Shown here: in pieces, positions 24,873 through 34,569 of the stretch | Position numbering within the stretch: the stretch's first letter is position 1 | Layout: each line of letters starts with the position of its first letter | Assembly (NCBI RefSeq): GCF_008932245.1 | Contig: NZ_CP034911.1 | Coordinates: forward strand, 248,001 to 312,000 | Length of the DNA stretch: 64,000 nucleotides | Reading direction: 5' to 3' | Source: Sinorhizobium alkalisoli | GTDB lineage: Bacteria; Pseudomonadota; Alphaproteobacteria; Rhizobiales; Rhizobiaceae | Translations under genes and position numbers: made by a program | Notes under the pieces: generated by a model | Database searches by the model: none | What the model saw: only the letters and a program-made list of their open reading frames with translations | Told to the model about the DNA's origin: nothing

Positions 24873-26108
24873 ATGAGCAGCAAGATAACGAGAAACCAGC
24901 CAGTTTCGGGCAAGGCCTCGCCTGACGTCAATGATCTCGGCTTTTCGACCCGCTCCATACATGAGCCGTTCCCGTCTACTGCGATTGCGTCCCTTCGCAG
25001 TGGACCATCGGCTTCTGTCTGCGGTCGGACCACACTTGTCCATCCAGGCGGTGCGGACAAAGACCGTTCGGCGACATGGCTGCTCGAGCACAAGCTTGCC
25101 CGTCTTGAAGGAGCGGAGGCCGGTCTTGTCCTCTCCTCAGGTCTGGTTGCCTTTCGCACGCTTGCCCGGTCATTTCTTGCTGCCGGAGACGAGATTATTG
25201 TTCACAGGCCGGTCTGCACCGACACAGCGTACCTAATGCTGGAGATTGTTTCGGCGGTCGGCGCAAAGCTGGTCGCGGTGGATCTTTCAGAGCCGAGCGC
25301 GATCGGCCGTTCGATAACCGAACGGACAAGATTAGTGTATTTCGATACGCCCACCAATCCACTGAACAGCGTTCTGGATGTCTCAGCCATTTCTGAACAC
25401 GCTCACGCGTTCGGCCTCAAGGTGGCAGTTGACAGCACATTTGCAACGCCGGCCCTCCAAAGGCCGCTTGGACATGGGGCGGACATCGTGCTGCACTCGC
25501 TGTCGAAATACATGAACGGGCACGGTGATACGGTCGGCGGCGCATTACTCGGGACGGCGGCGGATATTCGAAAATTGCGCAATGAAAGCCTGCGCGAGCG
25601 CCATGACACCATCATCTCGCCGCAAGCTGCGTTCCTGATCCTGCGCGGGCTAAGTACTCTGGCGCTCAGAATGAATCAGCATTGCAACACCGCGCACGTC
25701 CTTGCTCTGACACTGGAGGCCCATCCCTCGGTTGCCTGGGTGAGATATCCTTTCCTCACGTCACATCCCGATCATGAAATTGCACGCCGCCAGATGTCGG
25801 GCGGCTCGGGGATGCTCGCCTTTGGGCTTGAGACGGGCCCGGAGGGCGCCACGGCAATGATTAAGAGACTGAGCCTGATCAGGTCAGGCGGAGATTTAGC
25901 GGAGGTCGGTAGCTTCATCTGCGGTTCAGCTCGGCTCACCAATGCCCGTCATCTGTCTCTTGCCGGCAGCCAATTCTGCGTCAACCTTGGCGAGGACGTC
26001 ATACGATGCTCGGTTGGCCTCGAGGACGCCGAGGATCTCGTTGAAGATCTTCTGACCGCGCTCGAATTTGGACAGCCTGATTCCGACCAACCGGACCTCA
26101 GGCGCTAG
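24873..26108 (+). CDS. Gamma-family PLP enzyme paralogue with degenerated active site
   Basis: A 411-residue paralogue of the lyase at 5312, aligned over most of its length (LEGAEAGLV, LVYFDTPTNPLNSVLDVSAIS, DSTFATPALQRP, HSLSKYMNGHGDTVGGALLG). The PLP lysine is kept. The YAREYNPT motif, whose Tyr and Arg bind the cofactor phosphate across the dimer, is replaced by GGADKDRSAT; the stacking Tyr of TLYSNT is Cys in PVCTDT; and SLGDTDTLI is GGDLAEVGSFI. The frame has no stop or obvious frameshift. It is probably a pseudoenzyme, a diverged enzyme, or an early-stage decaying duplicate cotranscribed with the XRE-cupin regulator. Confidence 0.75.
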   Translation: MSSKITRNQPVSGKASPDVNDLGFSTRSIHEPFPSTAIASLRSGPSASVCGRTTLVHPGGADKDRSATWLLEHKLARLEGAEAGLVLSSGLVAFRTLARSFLAAGDEIIVHRPVCTDTAYLMLEIVSAVGAKLVAVDLSEPSAIGRSITERTRLVYFDTPTNPLNSVLDVSAISEHAHAFGLKVAVDSTFATPALQRPLGHGADIVLHSLSKYMNGHGDTVGGALLGTAADIRKLRNESLRERHDTIISPQAAFLILRGLSTLALRMNQHCNTAHVLALTLEAHPSVAWVRYPFLTSHPDHEIARRQMSGGSGMLAFGLETGPEGATAMIKRLSLIRSGGDLAEVGSFICGSARLTNARHLSLAGSQFCVNLGEDVIRCSVGLEDAEDLVEDLLTALEFGQPDSDQPDLRR

Positions 26109-26153
26109 ATCGCATTCGGCGGCTTAAACCTTGCGCGACTGAAGGGCGACTTG

Positions 26154-27506
26154 CTAGGCGGGGCTTTGCTCTTTCAACAGTCGATAGAGTTGAGCGCGGC
26201 TGATGCCGAGCACTTCGGCTGCTCGTTGCTTGTTGCCTCCGGCCTGCATTAGGGCGGCGCGAAGGGCTGCATGGGCTTCGGATTTCATGCGGCTCTTCAA
26301 GTCGCTCTTCGCGTCCACAGAGGGAGACCGATGGCGATAATCGAGCGATGCAGTGGATATATGCCCCGTCACGATCATGCGCGTGAGGGCATTCTCCAAT
26401 TCCCGGACGTTACCCGGCCACGTATGAGCGACAAGCCGATCATGATCCTCAGCTGTCAATACTGGCGCCGGTACGGACAGCCGCGTGGCGATGCGTGCAA
26501 GGAGGTGTTCGGCAAGATGAGCCAGATCGCCCCTTTCTCTCAGGGCCGGAACCTCGATCGGCAGAACGTTCAGCCGGTGATATAGGTCCTCGCGAAAACG
26601 CCCCGTCTGCACCAGTTCGACGAGTGGCTTGTTGGTAGCGCAGATGATGCGAAGATCGATGCCGACCGGGTTGGTGCCGCCGACGCGGACGATCTCCCCG
26701 GTCTGGAGCACGCGCAGAAGACTGCCCTGCAGGGCGAGCGGCATGTCGCCAATCTCGTCAAGGAAGAGAACGCCGCCAGTCGCCAGTTCGAACTTGCCAG
26801 GTTTACCTTGGCTGCGCGCACCCGTGAAAGCCCCGCCCTCATAGCCGAAAAGCTCTGCTTCGATAAGTTCGCTGGGAATGGATGCGCAGTTGACCCACAC
26901 GAATGGCCCGGTAGAGCGGTCCGACAAGGAATGGATTGCCTGCGCGGCCAGTTCCTTGCCGGTGCCTGTCTCGCCGCAGATGAGAACCGGCAGATCATAC
27001 GCGGCCGCCAGTTTAAGTGCGTCGCGATGCGCTTCCATCAACGGACCAGTCCCGATGACATCGTCGAGACCGAACTTCGACTGCCAAGCTTTCGGCTTCG
27101 AAGGGATGGCGAGTTCCGCCTTCGAAATCCGGCCGTAGGTTTTTTTTAGGGCATCGTAGTCGGAGAACAGCGCCAGACCCACGGCGCCGATGATCCTTCC
27201 GTCCTTGTGCACAGGGACCTGCTTCGTCACCAGCTTATGGCCGCGCACTTCGAGCGGATAACCAATATGAGTGCCGATACCCCGCGCGACGAAATGAAGT
27301 CTGGTTTGCGGCCCCACCACATCGGTGATGTGCCGTCCGAGAAATTCCTCGGCCTCACCGCCAAGGAGGCGGCAATAGGGGTCGTTGATCAGGACGATCG
27401 TTCCTTCCGTGTCGACGGCGACAAGGCAATCGGAAACGTGATCGAGGACAAGCCGGAGGAATCCGGCTTCCTCGGAAGAACCTGCTAGCCATTCGGGAAG
27501 GGTCAT
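26154..27506 (-). CDS. Sigma-54-dependent transcriptional activator with PAS domain
   Basis: A 450-residue bacterial enhancer-binding protein. An N-terminal PAS domain (LVLDHVSDCLVAVDTEGTI, residues about 17-110) senses a signal; the central AAA+ domain has Walker A GETGTGKE, the sigma-54 contact GAFTGA and Walker B GVLFLDEIGDM; the C-terminus is a Fis-type HTH (NKQRAAEVLGISRAQLYRLLKE). The GAFTGA loop shows it can act on sigma-54 holoenzyme. It is divergent from an alpha/beta hydrolase gene that has a -24/-12 promoter match, so that operon is its likely target. A TTG at 27539 in the same frame is an alternative start. Confidence 0.92.
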   Translation of the reverse strand: MTLPEWLAGSSEEAGFLRLVLDHVSDCLVAVDTEGTIVLINDPYCRLLGGEAEEFLGRHITDVVGPQTRLHFVARGIGTHIGYPLEVRGHKLVTKQVPVHKDGRIIGAVGLALFSDYDALKKTYGRISKAELAIPSKPKAWQSKFGLDDVIGTGPLMEAHRDALKLAAAYDLPVLICGETGTGKELAAQAIHSLSDRSTGPFVWVNCASIPSELIEAELFGYEGGAFTGARSQGKPGKFELATGGVLFLDEIGDMPLALQGSLLRVLQTGEIVRVGGTNPVGIDLRIICATNKPLVELVQTGRFREDLYHRLNVLPIEVPALRERGDLAHLAEHLLARIATRLSVPAPVLTAEDHDRLVAHTWPGNVRELENALTRMIVTGHISTASLDYRHRSPSVDAKSDLKSRMKSEAHAALRAALMQAGGNKQRAAEVLGISRAQLYRLLKEQSPA

Positions 27507-27555
27507 ATCAGCTGCCTGACTATTACTGGGATATCGCAAATCGCATGTTAGCGGG

Positions 27556-27598
27556 TTTTGTCTCAGATGCGAGAATTTTTGTGCCGCAAACGAGACAA
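27556..27598. promoter_or_regulatory. Candidate upstream activating sequence for the sigma-54 activator
   Basis: TTTGTCTC at 27556-27563 and its exact inverse GAGACAAA at 27591-27598 form an 8-bp dyad with a 27-base spacer, about 110-150 bases before the -24/-12 promoter. A further TTTGTCTT half-site overlaps 27660. Activators of this type bind dyads at this distance. Confidence 0.45.
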
Positions 27599-27705
27599 AG
27601 AGATGGAGCTGACCTGGTCAGCAAGACAGTGGCAATCCACCTTCCATTCCCAATAATCGTTTGTCTTGAGGGTGTTAGATTGAGCAAGACTGGCATACGT
27701 GGAAC

Positions 27706-27720
27706 TGGCCCATGGCTTGC
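27706..27720 (+). promoter_or_regulatory. Sigma-54 (-24/-12) promoter
   Basis: TGGCCC-N5-TTGC matches the RpoN consensus TGGCAC-N5-TTGC, with the invariant GG (27707-27708) and GC (27719-27720) ten bases apart. The predicted start lies near 27731, 30 bases before the hydrolase ATG. A sigma-54 activator gene lies divergently next door. Confidence 0.65.
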
Positions 27721-27760
27721 GATGCTCCTTGGCGTAAAAACCGAAAGGGGAGCAGATATC

Positions 27761-28588
27761 ATGCATACAGAAACAATAGAGATAGGCGATACGATCGTCC
27801 GGGTGTCGGGCGCGGGCAAACCGCTCGTCTTCGTGCACGGATTTACGACGACCGCGGAATTCTGGCGCGGGCAGGTCGAGGCCTTCTCATCCCGCTACAA
27901 AGTCATCCGTATCAACCTGCCGGGGCACGGCGTGTCGCCAAGGCCTGCCGGTCGCAGCTATACCATCGACGCCTTCGCAAACGACGTGCTCGAAGTCTTC
28001 CGCAAGCTCGACATCCGCCAGGCCGTCCTTGTCGGCCTCTCCATGGGCGGAACGATCGCACAAAACTTTACGCTGGCGCATCCGGAGCGCGTACAGGCGT
28101 TGGTGCTCGTCGGAGCGACGCCGCACGGGCTCGGAGAGGACGTTAATGTCGATAACGTTCTGAAGGCGATCGACGACCTCGGCGTCGTCCAGGCCAGCCA
28201 GAACGTCATCGATCGGTCGTTCGGCAGCGCGGCCAGTCAGGAACTCCTGAACTTTGCCAGGCAGGAGGTCGCACGGACCCCCGATTTCGTGGCGCGCGAA
28301 GCGATCGCGTCACTGAATGCATCTGACAGCCGTTCGCGTCTTGGTGACATCAGGGTCCCGACCCTGGTGGTCGTCGGAAACGAGGATATCATCACGCCGC
28401 CGGCGGAGTCGGTGATCCTGGCTGAGGGCATACCGGACAGCAGGCTGGAGGTGGTCGAGAATGCGGGGCACTTCCCGATGCTCGAGCAGCCTCACAAATT
28501 CAATGAAATGCTGGCAGCATTTCTGCGGGCCTGTGAAGATCCGGTTTCTCAGGCGAGCGGCCAAGGCCTCTCGCAACATGCCATCTAG
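27761..28588 (+). CDS. Alpha/beta-fold hydrolase
   Basis: A 275-residue soluble hydrolase. The oxyanion segment is FVHGFTTT near residue 25, the nucleophile elbow is GLSMGG (Ser near 94), the acid is in VVGNEDIITPP near 213 and the histidine in ENAGHFPMLEQP near 240, so the catalytic triad is complete. Closest in style to 3-oxoadipate enol-lactonase and esterase-type enzymes; the substrate is unknown. It is preceded by a sigma-54 promoter and followed 13 bases on by an MHS carboxylate transporter, so hydrolysis of an ester or lactone after uptake is plausible. GGGGAG at 27747-27752 precedes the ATG. Confidence 0.88.
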   Translation: MHTETIEIGDTIVRVSGAGKPLVFVHGFTTTAEFWRGQVEAFSSRYKVIRINLPGHGVSPRPAGRSYTIDAFANDVLEVFRKLDIRQAVLVGLSMGGTIAQNFTLAHPERVQALVLVGATPHGLGEDVNVDNVLKAIDDLGVVQASQNVIDRSFGSAASQELLNFARQEVARTPDFVAREAIASLNASDSRSRLGDIRVPTLVVVGNEDIITPPAESVILAEGIPDSRLEVVENAGHFPMLEQPHKFNEMLAAFLRACEDPVSQASGQGLSQHAI

Positions 28589-28601
28589 GGGAGGGCTCGA
28601 A

Positions 28602-30224
28602 ATGTCTGTTCATGAACTTTCGTCTGGAACCGTAGCAAAGGCCGAGGGCCTCGACCGGAACACAAAACGCACGGTCTTCGCTGCTGCGCTCGGGACCGTT
28701 TTCGAGTGGTACGACTTCTTCATCTATGGGTCGCTTGCCGCATTCTTCAGTACGCTGTTCTTCCCCAAGGGTAACGAGACCGCGGCACTTCTTGCGGCAC
28801 TTGCGACCTTTGGCGCCGGCTTTGTCCTTCGGCCCTTCGGCGCGGTCGTCTTTGGACGGCTAGGCGACCTCGTCGGCCGGAAAAAGACCTTCCTCGTCAC
28901 CATGCTGGTCATGGGCCTTGCAACGGCTGCCATCGGTCTCTTGCCGACCTACGAATCGATAGGCTGGGCTGCCCCTGCATTGCTGGTGGCCTTGCGTCTT
29001 CTCCAGGGATTGGCTGTGGGTGGCGAGTTCGGCGGCGCCGTGACCTATGTTGCCGAGCACGCCGATCACAATCAACGTGGTTTAACGACCAGCTGGATCC
29101 AGATCACGGCGACGCTCGGTCTCTTCCTGTCGTTGCTCGTGATTGTGCTGTGCCGCAGCTCGATGTCGCCCGAAGCCTTTGCAAGCTGGGGCTGGCGCTT
29201 GCCTTTCGTCGGCTCGATCGTGCTTCTGGTTGTTTCGCTCTACATCCGACTGAAGCTGCATGAGTCGCCAGTGTTCCAGGAGATGAAGGCACAGGGTAAG
29301 GGCTCGAAGAATCCGATCGCCGAAACCCTCGGTGATAGTCGGAATCTTCGGCTGATTATGGTTGCGATCTTTGGTGTCGTCGCAGGCCAGGCAGTTATCT
29401 GGTACACAGGCCATTTCTACAGCCTCTACTTCATGACGACGACACTGAAGATGACGCATGATCAGGCCAACTTTTACCTCCTGATCGCGCTGACGCTCGG
29501 CACGCCCTTTTTCCTTTTCTTCGGCTGGCTTTCCGATCGGATCGGACGCAAATGGATTGTCGTGACAGGTTGCGCACTGTCGGCGTTCCTGATCATGCCA
29601 CTCTTCCAGGCGCTGGGGACCTACGGCAACCCCACCCTTGCAGAGTTCCGCGCTAAGACCTCGGTCACGCTCGCTGGAAATGACTGCGACCACGACCAAT
29701 CCTTCGTCGGGCAATTGTTCAGTCCCCAGGCGACGACTGATTGCCAGAAGGCGAAGGCGCTTCTGACAGCCCGGGCGGTCCCCTACACGGTCAAGACCGA
29801 TGCAGAACCCCTGCGGGTTCAAGTGAACGGCGGCGAGGCGAAGCCGTATAACGAAGCCGAACTGCTCGCGGCTTTGACTGCAACTGGCTTGCCTGATCCG
29901 AAAGCACCCGTTCAACCGAACGGACCCGCAGTGATCGGCATCTTGTTCTGCCTCGTGTTCCTGGCCACGATGGTGTACGGCCCTCTCGGAGCGCTTCTTG
30001 TGGAGCTCTTCCCTGTCCGTATCCGCTATAGTGGTGTTTCCGTCGCCTTGCAGCTCGGGAACGGCTGGATCGGGGGATTCGCTCCCTTTGTCGCGACGGC
30101 GGTGGTGATCGCCACCGGCAACATCTTCGGTGGACTTTGGTACACCGTAGCGTTTGCCGGACTGACGGCCGTGATCGGTGCGCTTCTCCTGCCTGAAACG
30201 CGAGGCCGCGATCTGAACAGCTGA
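28602..30224 (+). CDS. MHS family (major facilitator) metabolite:proton symporter
   Basis: A 540-residue inner-membrane carrier with 12 predicted helices. MHS landmarks are ALGTVFEWYDFFIYGSL in helix 1, GRLGDLVGRKKTF between helices 2 and 3, LLQGLAVGGEFGGA in helix 4, GWLSDRIGRKW between helices 8 and 9, and ELFPVRIRYSGVS. About 100 extra hydrophilic residues (about 350-445, with two cysteines near NDCDHD and TTDCQK) lie between two helices late in the protein, a longer loop than in most MHS members. Substrates of the family are carboxylates or betaines. Cotranscribed with the hydrolase, and probably under sigma-54 control. Confidence 0.9.
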   Translation: MSVHELSSGTVAKAEGLDRNTKRTVFAAALGTVFEWYDFFIYGSLAAFFSTLFFPKGNETAALLAALATFGAGFVLRPFGAVVFGRLGDLVGRKKTFLVTMLVMGLATAAIGLLPTYESIGWAAPALLVALRLLQGLAVGGEFGGAVTYVAEHADHNQRGLTTSWIQITATLGLFLSLLVIVLCRSSMSPEAFASWGWRLPFVGSIVLLVVSLYIRLKLHESPVFQEMKAQGKGSKNPIAETLGDSRNLRLIMVAIFGVVAGQAVIWYTGHFYSLYFMTTTLKMTHDQANFYLLIALTLGTPFFLFFGWLSDRIGRKWIVVTGCALSAFLIMPLFQALGTYGNPTLAEFRAKTSVTLAGNDCDHDQSFVGQLFSPQATTDCQKAKALLTARAVPYTVKTDAEPLRVQVNGGEAKPYNEAELLAALTATGLPDPKAPVQPNGPAVIGILFCLVFLATMVYGPLGALLVELFPVRIRYSGVSVALQLGNGWIGGFAPFVATAVVIATGNIFGGLWYTVAFAGLTAVIGALLLPETRGRDLNS

Positions 30225-30568
30225 CGCGGCGAAGTGGTTCACTCGGCAAGTCGACTGTCAAGTCACCTGGTTTCCTGAGACACCAACAGATCGACGTAGA
30301 CGAAGTCCGGGCAACTCGCCCGGACTTCTCTTAGGGGTCCGCGGAACGCCCCGTCAAAAGAGTCTGATCAACTCACAAACTAGGCGGACCACGAGTTGAG
30401 CTCTGGCCGGTGCAGCCGCGGGCCCTGAAATGCTTGAGTATCTGCGAGGACATTCTGCGGCGGTCTCGTGCAGCGACCACAAAGCAAGCTGCAGGGGGCT
30501 CCTGAGATTCACCCTCCAATGAAGTGCCTGATGCTTCAGCAAAATCGCTAATTTATGAGGAGGAGTTC
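30225..30568. other. Intergenic region between MHS gene and acsA
   Basis: This 344-base gap holds the terminator at 30303-30327 and, in its second half, presumably the acsA promoter. I see no small gene in it. GAGGAGG at 30557-30563 is the acsA ribosome site. Confidence 0.5.
30303..30327 (+). terminator. Rho-independent-type terminator after the MHS gene
   Basis: AAGTCCGGGC (30303-30312) pairs perfectly with GCCCGGACTT (30318-30327) around AACTC, 79 bases after the MHS stop. The T-run is weak (CTCTTAGG), but the 10-bp GC-rich stem is strong. Confidence 0.7.
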
Positions 30569-32524
30569 ATGTCAGCCAAAACCTATCCGGTGCTGAAATC
30601 GGCAAAAGTTCGTGCCCTGATCGATGATGAGAAGTACCAGAAGTGGTATCAGGAGAGCATCGAGGATCCCGAGAAGTTCTGGGGCAAGCACGGCAAGCGG
30701 ATCGACTGGTTCAAGCCCTACACGAAGGTCAAGAACACGTCCTTCAAGGGCAAGGTCCCGATCAAGTGGTTCGAGGACGGCCTGACCAACGTCTCCTACA
30801 ACTGCATCGATCGGCACCTGAAGACGCATGGCGAACGCACCGCCATCATCTGGGAAGGCGACAACCCCTATATCGACAAGAAGATCACCTATAACGAGCT
30901 CTACGAGCACGTCTGCCGTATGGCGAACGTCCTCAAGAAGCACGGCGTGAAGAAGGGTGACCGCGTCACCATCTACATGCCGATGATCCCGGAAGCGGCT
31001 TATGCCATGCTCGCCTGCGCCCGCATCGGCGCGGTGCATTCGGTCGTCTTCGGTGGCTTCTCGCCAGAAGCGCTCGCAGGTCGCATCGTCGACTGTGAAT
31101 CGACCTTCGTCATCACCTGCGACGAAGGCGTTCGTGGCGGCAAGCCGGTTCCGCTCAAGGAAAATACCGATACCGCGATCGACATTGCCGCCAAGCAGTA
31201 TGTCATCGTCAACAAGGTGCTGGTGGTTCGCCGCACCGGCGGCAAGGTCGGCTGGGCGCCGGGCCGCGACATCTGGTATCATGAGGAAATTCATACGGTG
31301 AAGGCCGATTGCCAGCCGGCCAAGATGAAGGCGGAAGACCCGCTGTTCATCCTCTATACCTCCGGTTCGACCGGCAAGCCCAAGGGCGTGCTGCACACGA
31401 CCGGCGGCTATCTCGTGTACGCGTCGATGACGCATGAATATGTGTTCGACTATCACGACGGGGACATCTACTGGTGCACGGCCGATGTCGGCTGGGTCAC
31501 GGGACATTCCTACATCGTCTACGGACCGCTTTCGAACTGCGCGACGACGCTGATGTTCGAAGGCGTGCCGACCTTCCCGGATGCGGGCCGTTTCTGGGAG
31601 ATCGTCGACAAGCACAAGGTCAACATCTTCTACACCGCGCCGACTGCGATCCGTTCGCTGATGGGTGCAGGCGACGAATACGTCAAACGGTCGGACCGCT
31701 CCACGCTGCGCCTGCTCGGTTCGGTCGGCGAGCCGACCAATCCGGAAGCCTGGGAATGGTACCACCGTGTCGTCGGCGACGAGCGTTGCCCGATCGTCGA
31801 CACCTGGTGGCAGACGGAAACCGGCGGCATCATGATCACGCCGCTGCCGGGTGCGACCGCGCTGAAACCCGGTTCGGCCACACGACCCTTCTTCGGGGTC
31901 AAGCCGGAGCTGGTGGACAATGAGGGTCAAGTGCTGGAAGGCGCGACCGACGGCAACCTCTGCATCACCGACAGCTGGCCGGGCCAGGCCCGCTCCGTCT
32001 ATGGCGATCACGATCGCTTCGTGCAGACCTACTTCTCCACCTACAAGGGCAAGTATTTCACGGGTGACGGCTGCCGCCGGGACGAAGACGGCTATTACTG
32101 GATCACGGGCCGCGTCGATGACGTCCTGAACGTTTCCGGTCACCGCCTGGGTACGGCGGAAGTCGAATCGGCGCTGGTCTCGCACCACCTCGTTTCCGAA
32201 GCAGCCGTTGTCGGCTACCCGCACACTATCAAGGGTCAGGGCATCTATTGCTATGTCACCCTGATGTCGGGGCATGAGGGCAATGATGCGCTCAGAGCCG
32301 ATCTGGTGAAGCATGTGCGGACGGAAATCGGCCCGATCGCCACACCGGACAAGATCCAGTTCGCGCCCGGTCTGCCGAAGACGCGTTCCGGCAAGATCAT
32401 GCGCCGTATCCTGCGCAAGATCGCCGAGGATGATTTCGGCGCGCTCGGCGATACCTCGACGCTCGCCGATCCGGCTGTCGTGGATGATCTGATCGCTAAT
32501 CGTCAGAACAAGGTGCCACAGTGA
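30569..32524 (+). CDS. acsA: Acetyl-CoA synthetase (AMP-forming)
   Basis: A 651-residue enzyme converting acetate, ATP and CoA to acetyl-CoA. Core motifs are [11 protein letters not shown] (adenylate P-loop, about residue 268), [10 protein letters not shown] (about 415), [31 protein letters not shown] in short order near 500-530, and the acetylation-regulated lysine in TRSGKIMRR near 612. Length is standard. The ATG at 30569 follows a strong GAGGAGG. It stands alone between a terminator upstream and a convergent hairpin downstream. Codon use is strongly biased to C-ending codons, as for a highly expressed housekeeping gene. Confidence 0.96.
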   Translation: MSAKTYPVLKSAKVRALIDDEKYQKWYQESIEDPEKFWGKHGKRIDWFKPYTKVKNTSFKGKVPIKWFEDGLTNVSYNCIDRHLKTHGERTAIIWEGDNPYIDKKITYNELYEHVCRMANVLKKHGVKKGDRVTIYMPMIPEAAYAMLACARIGAVHSVVFGGFSPEALAGRIVDCESTFVITCDEGVRGGKPVPLKENTDTAIDIAAKQYVIVNKVLVVRRTGGKVGWAPGRDIWYHEEIHTVKADCQPAKMKAEDPLFILYTSGSTGKPKGVLHTTGGYLVYASMTHEYVFDYHDGDIYWCTADVGWVTGHSYIVYGPLSNCATTLMFEGVPTFPDAGRFWEIVDKHKVNIFYTAPTAIRSLMGAGDEYVKRSDRSTLRLLGSVGEPTNPEAWEWYHRVVGDERCPIVDTWWQTETGGIMITPLPGATALKPGSATRPFFGVKPELVDNEGQVLEGATDGNLCITDSWPGQARSVYGDHDRFVQTYFSTYKGKYFTGDGCRRDEDGYYWITGRVDDVLNVSGHRLGTAEVESALVSHHLVSEAAVVGYPHTIKGQGIYCYVTLMSGHEGNDALRADLVKHVRTEIGPIATPDKIQFAPGLPKTRSGKIMRRILRKIAEDDFGALGDTSTLADPAVVDDLIANRQNKVPQ

Positions 32525-32668
32525 ACCCAACGTCACTGGTACATAAGGGAGAAGGGTAGTCACCATTGGCTCTTTTCATCCGACAAATTCCAGGACGCAA
32601 TTGCACCTCCTATGGTTTCGCAGAACAATGCCTCGCAATTTGAGCGCTGTGTTGCCCCGTTGGTGGTC

Positions 32669-32705
32669 CACTGCCTCCGGCGGCACGAAGCCGTCGAAGG
32701 CAGTG
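32669..32705. terminator. Long hairpin between convergent acsA and chemoreceptor genes
   Basis: CACTGCCT (32669-32676) pairs with AGGCAGTG (32698-32705), and inside it CGGCGGC pairs with GCCGTCG (one wobble) around ACGAA, separated by one mismatch. The stem of about 15 pairs lies between converging genes and is symmetrical, so it can serve both. T-runs are short. Confidence 0.6.
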
Positions 32706-32754
32706 AAGTTTCATTTGCGGTAAAAGCAGTTCATTCACCGAACGCGCTCGCGCG

Positions 32755-34569
32755 TTACGCAGCCTCAGAAAGAAGAGTGTCACGATTGCTGGCTTCGGTT
32801 TTGAAGTTGGCAATCAAGCTGAGCAGGCCTTCGGTATCAGTTGCCAAAGCCGCTGCAATTTCGGTCGATGCCTGCGCCATGGCAGCATTTTTCTGGGTTG
32901 CCACGTCAAGTTCATTGATCGAGCTTGCCACGCTGGAGAGTGTCGTGTCCTGTTCTTTGGCGCTACGGGCAATACTTGCTACGAATTCATCGGCTTCTTC
33001 TATCTGTCTCGATATGCGCTGGAGCGCCTGACCGGCATTGCCAACAAGGCTCACACCTTCGGTGACCTGAAGCGTCGACTTGGAGATTTGATCCTTGATC
33101 TCTTTCGCAGCAGAGGCTGAACGCTGTGCTAGCTCGCGCACTTCCTGGGCAACAACTGCGAAGCCCTTACCGCTCTCACCTGCTCGAGCGGCTTCGACGC
33201 CAGCGTTTAGTGCAAGGAGGTTGGTCTGGAACGCAATCTCATCGATGACACTGATGATATTGGAGATCTCTCTCGCAGAATGTTCGATTCCAGCCATCGC
33301 GCTGATTGCTTTCACGACAATTGCTTCGCTTTGGGTAGCTTCCTGGCTGATGGCGCTAACCTTGGCTGCTGCGCTATGCGCTCCCTGCGCTGTTTCCCGG
33401 ACGGTAACCGCCAGTTCATCAATCGCAGCTGAAGCCTCTTCGAGGTTCGCTGCCTGAAGCTCGCTTCGGCGTGCAAGATCGGCTGACGCGCGATAAATTT
33501 CATCCTTGCTCATCGAAATGACCTGGCCTTTCTGGTTGACGACAGCCAAGGCCAGTTCGAGTTTCTCTATCGCAGTGTTGAAGTTCAAGCGCAGGGCAGC
33601 ATATTTCTCGCCTAGATCAGCGCATCTGACGGTAAGGTCGCCGCGGGATAATGCTTCCAGTGCCCCACTGATCGTGGAAACAACATGCGCTTGGACCGAT
33701 CGCTCAGCCTCTTCGAGCTGCAATCGCTGCTCCCGTTCGGCTTCTAGGGCGAGTTTGTTCTCGGCATCGCGACGCTCCAACTCCAGCCGCCTTCTCACTC
33801 TGTCTTGAAGGGTCTTGATCGAAGTGGCCATCATGCCGATTTCACTTGGCTGATCAGTGTAGGGAATTTGATAGGAGATGTCCTGTGCGGCTATTGCACC
33901 GAGCGCCTTGCGGATCTCCGAAAATGGCACCGTGATGCTTCTCAGCAAAGCAACTGCAATAGCCACGCTGACAGCAAGTACTGATAGGCCGATAATCGCA
34001 GCATTCTTGTAAATCTGGTAGTTCTTGCCGTCGATATCGTCCATATAGGTACCTGTCCCCAGCACGATCTGCCATGGCGCAAAATCCCGCGCATAAGCCG
34101 TTTTCACGACTTGTTCCTCGGCAGGAAGTCCCGGCTTTGGCCAGTAGTACTGCAATGATCCGCCCCCATTGCGAGCAAGCTCTATCAATGTTTTGACGAC
34201 GGGGACCCCGTTTTTGTCCTTGGTGCCAATAAAGTTCGTCCCGACGTCCTTTTTGTCCGGCATCAATACGCGCACCCCATTGTAGTCGTACCCGAATATG
34301 TAGCCGGTTGGTTCAAAGCGGATCGCTTCAATTGCGTTGGCAGCCGAGGACAGGGCCGCTTCATGACTTAACGCTCCGGATTTCTCGGCTTCGTAGAAGT
34401 GATTCATGATCGAATAGGCAATATCCACTTGGCTCTTCAACGCCTCGATCCGCTCACCTGAGACATTGTCCATGGCGGTCTTGACCAGGCCGGCCGCCGT
34501 TATGGACAACGCGAATGCCAGGCCACAGATGAACAGAACCAGCTTATTCCGCATTGAAATATTACGCAT
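32755..34569 (-). CDS. Methyl-accepting chemotaxis protein with periplasmic Cache domain
   Basis: A 604-residue chemoreceptor. A transmembrane helix (about 10-30) leads to a single Cache_2-type sensor ([19 protein letters not shown] near 95; YYWPKPGLP near 145), a second helix (about 190-212), a HAMP region and the methyl-accepting signalling domain. The highly conserved hairpin tip is [24 protein letters not shown] near 475. Single-Cache receptors of this form often sense small carboxylates. No C-terminal CheR-docking pentapeptide is seen. The start at 34569 follows GGAGAGAAGG; the open frame upstream to 34734 shows no family similarity. Confidence 0.92.
   Translation of the reverse strand: MRNISMRNKLVLFICGLAFALSITAAGLVKTAMDNVSGERIEALKSQVDIAYSIMNHFYEAEKSGALSHEAALSSAANAIEAIRFEPTGYIFGYDYNGVRVLMPDKKDVGTNFIGTKDKNGVPVVKTLIELARNGGGSLQYYWPKPGLPAEEQVVKTAYARDFAPWQIVLGTGTYMDDIDGKNYQIYKNAAIIGLSVLAVSVAIAVALLRSITVPFSEIRKALGAIAAQDISYQIPYTDQPSEIGMMATSIKTLQDRVRRRLELERRDAENKLALEAEREQRLQLEEAERSVQAHVVSTISGALEALSRGDLTVRCADLGEKYAALRLNFNTAIEKLELALAVVNQKGQVISMSKDEIYRASADLARRSELQAANLEEASAAIDELAVTVRETAQGAHSAAAKVSAISQEATQSEAIVVKAISAMAGIEHSAREISNIISVIDEIAFQTNLLALNAGVEAARAGESGKGFAVVAQEVRELAQRSASAAKEIKDQISKSTLQVTEGVSLVGNAGQALQRISRQIEEADEFVASIARSAKEQDTTLSSVASSINELDVATQKNAAMAQASTEIAAALATDTEGLLSLIANFKTEASNRDTLLSEAA

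Noticed and set aside
24931..25236. Frameshift as explanation for the lost YxR motif in the lyase paralogue
   Set aside because: I read the other frames through the region corresponding to YAREYNPT and did not find the motif; the change is by substitution or indel within frame.
30572..32566. A 664-codon minus-strand frame opposite acsA
   Set aside because: It mirrors the acetyl-CoA synthetase gene in full; the strong codon bias of acsA removes stops from this antisense frame. No family motif is visible in it.
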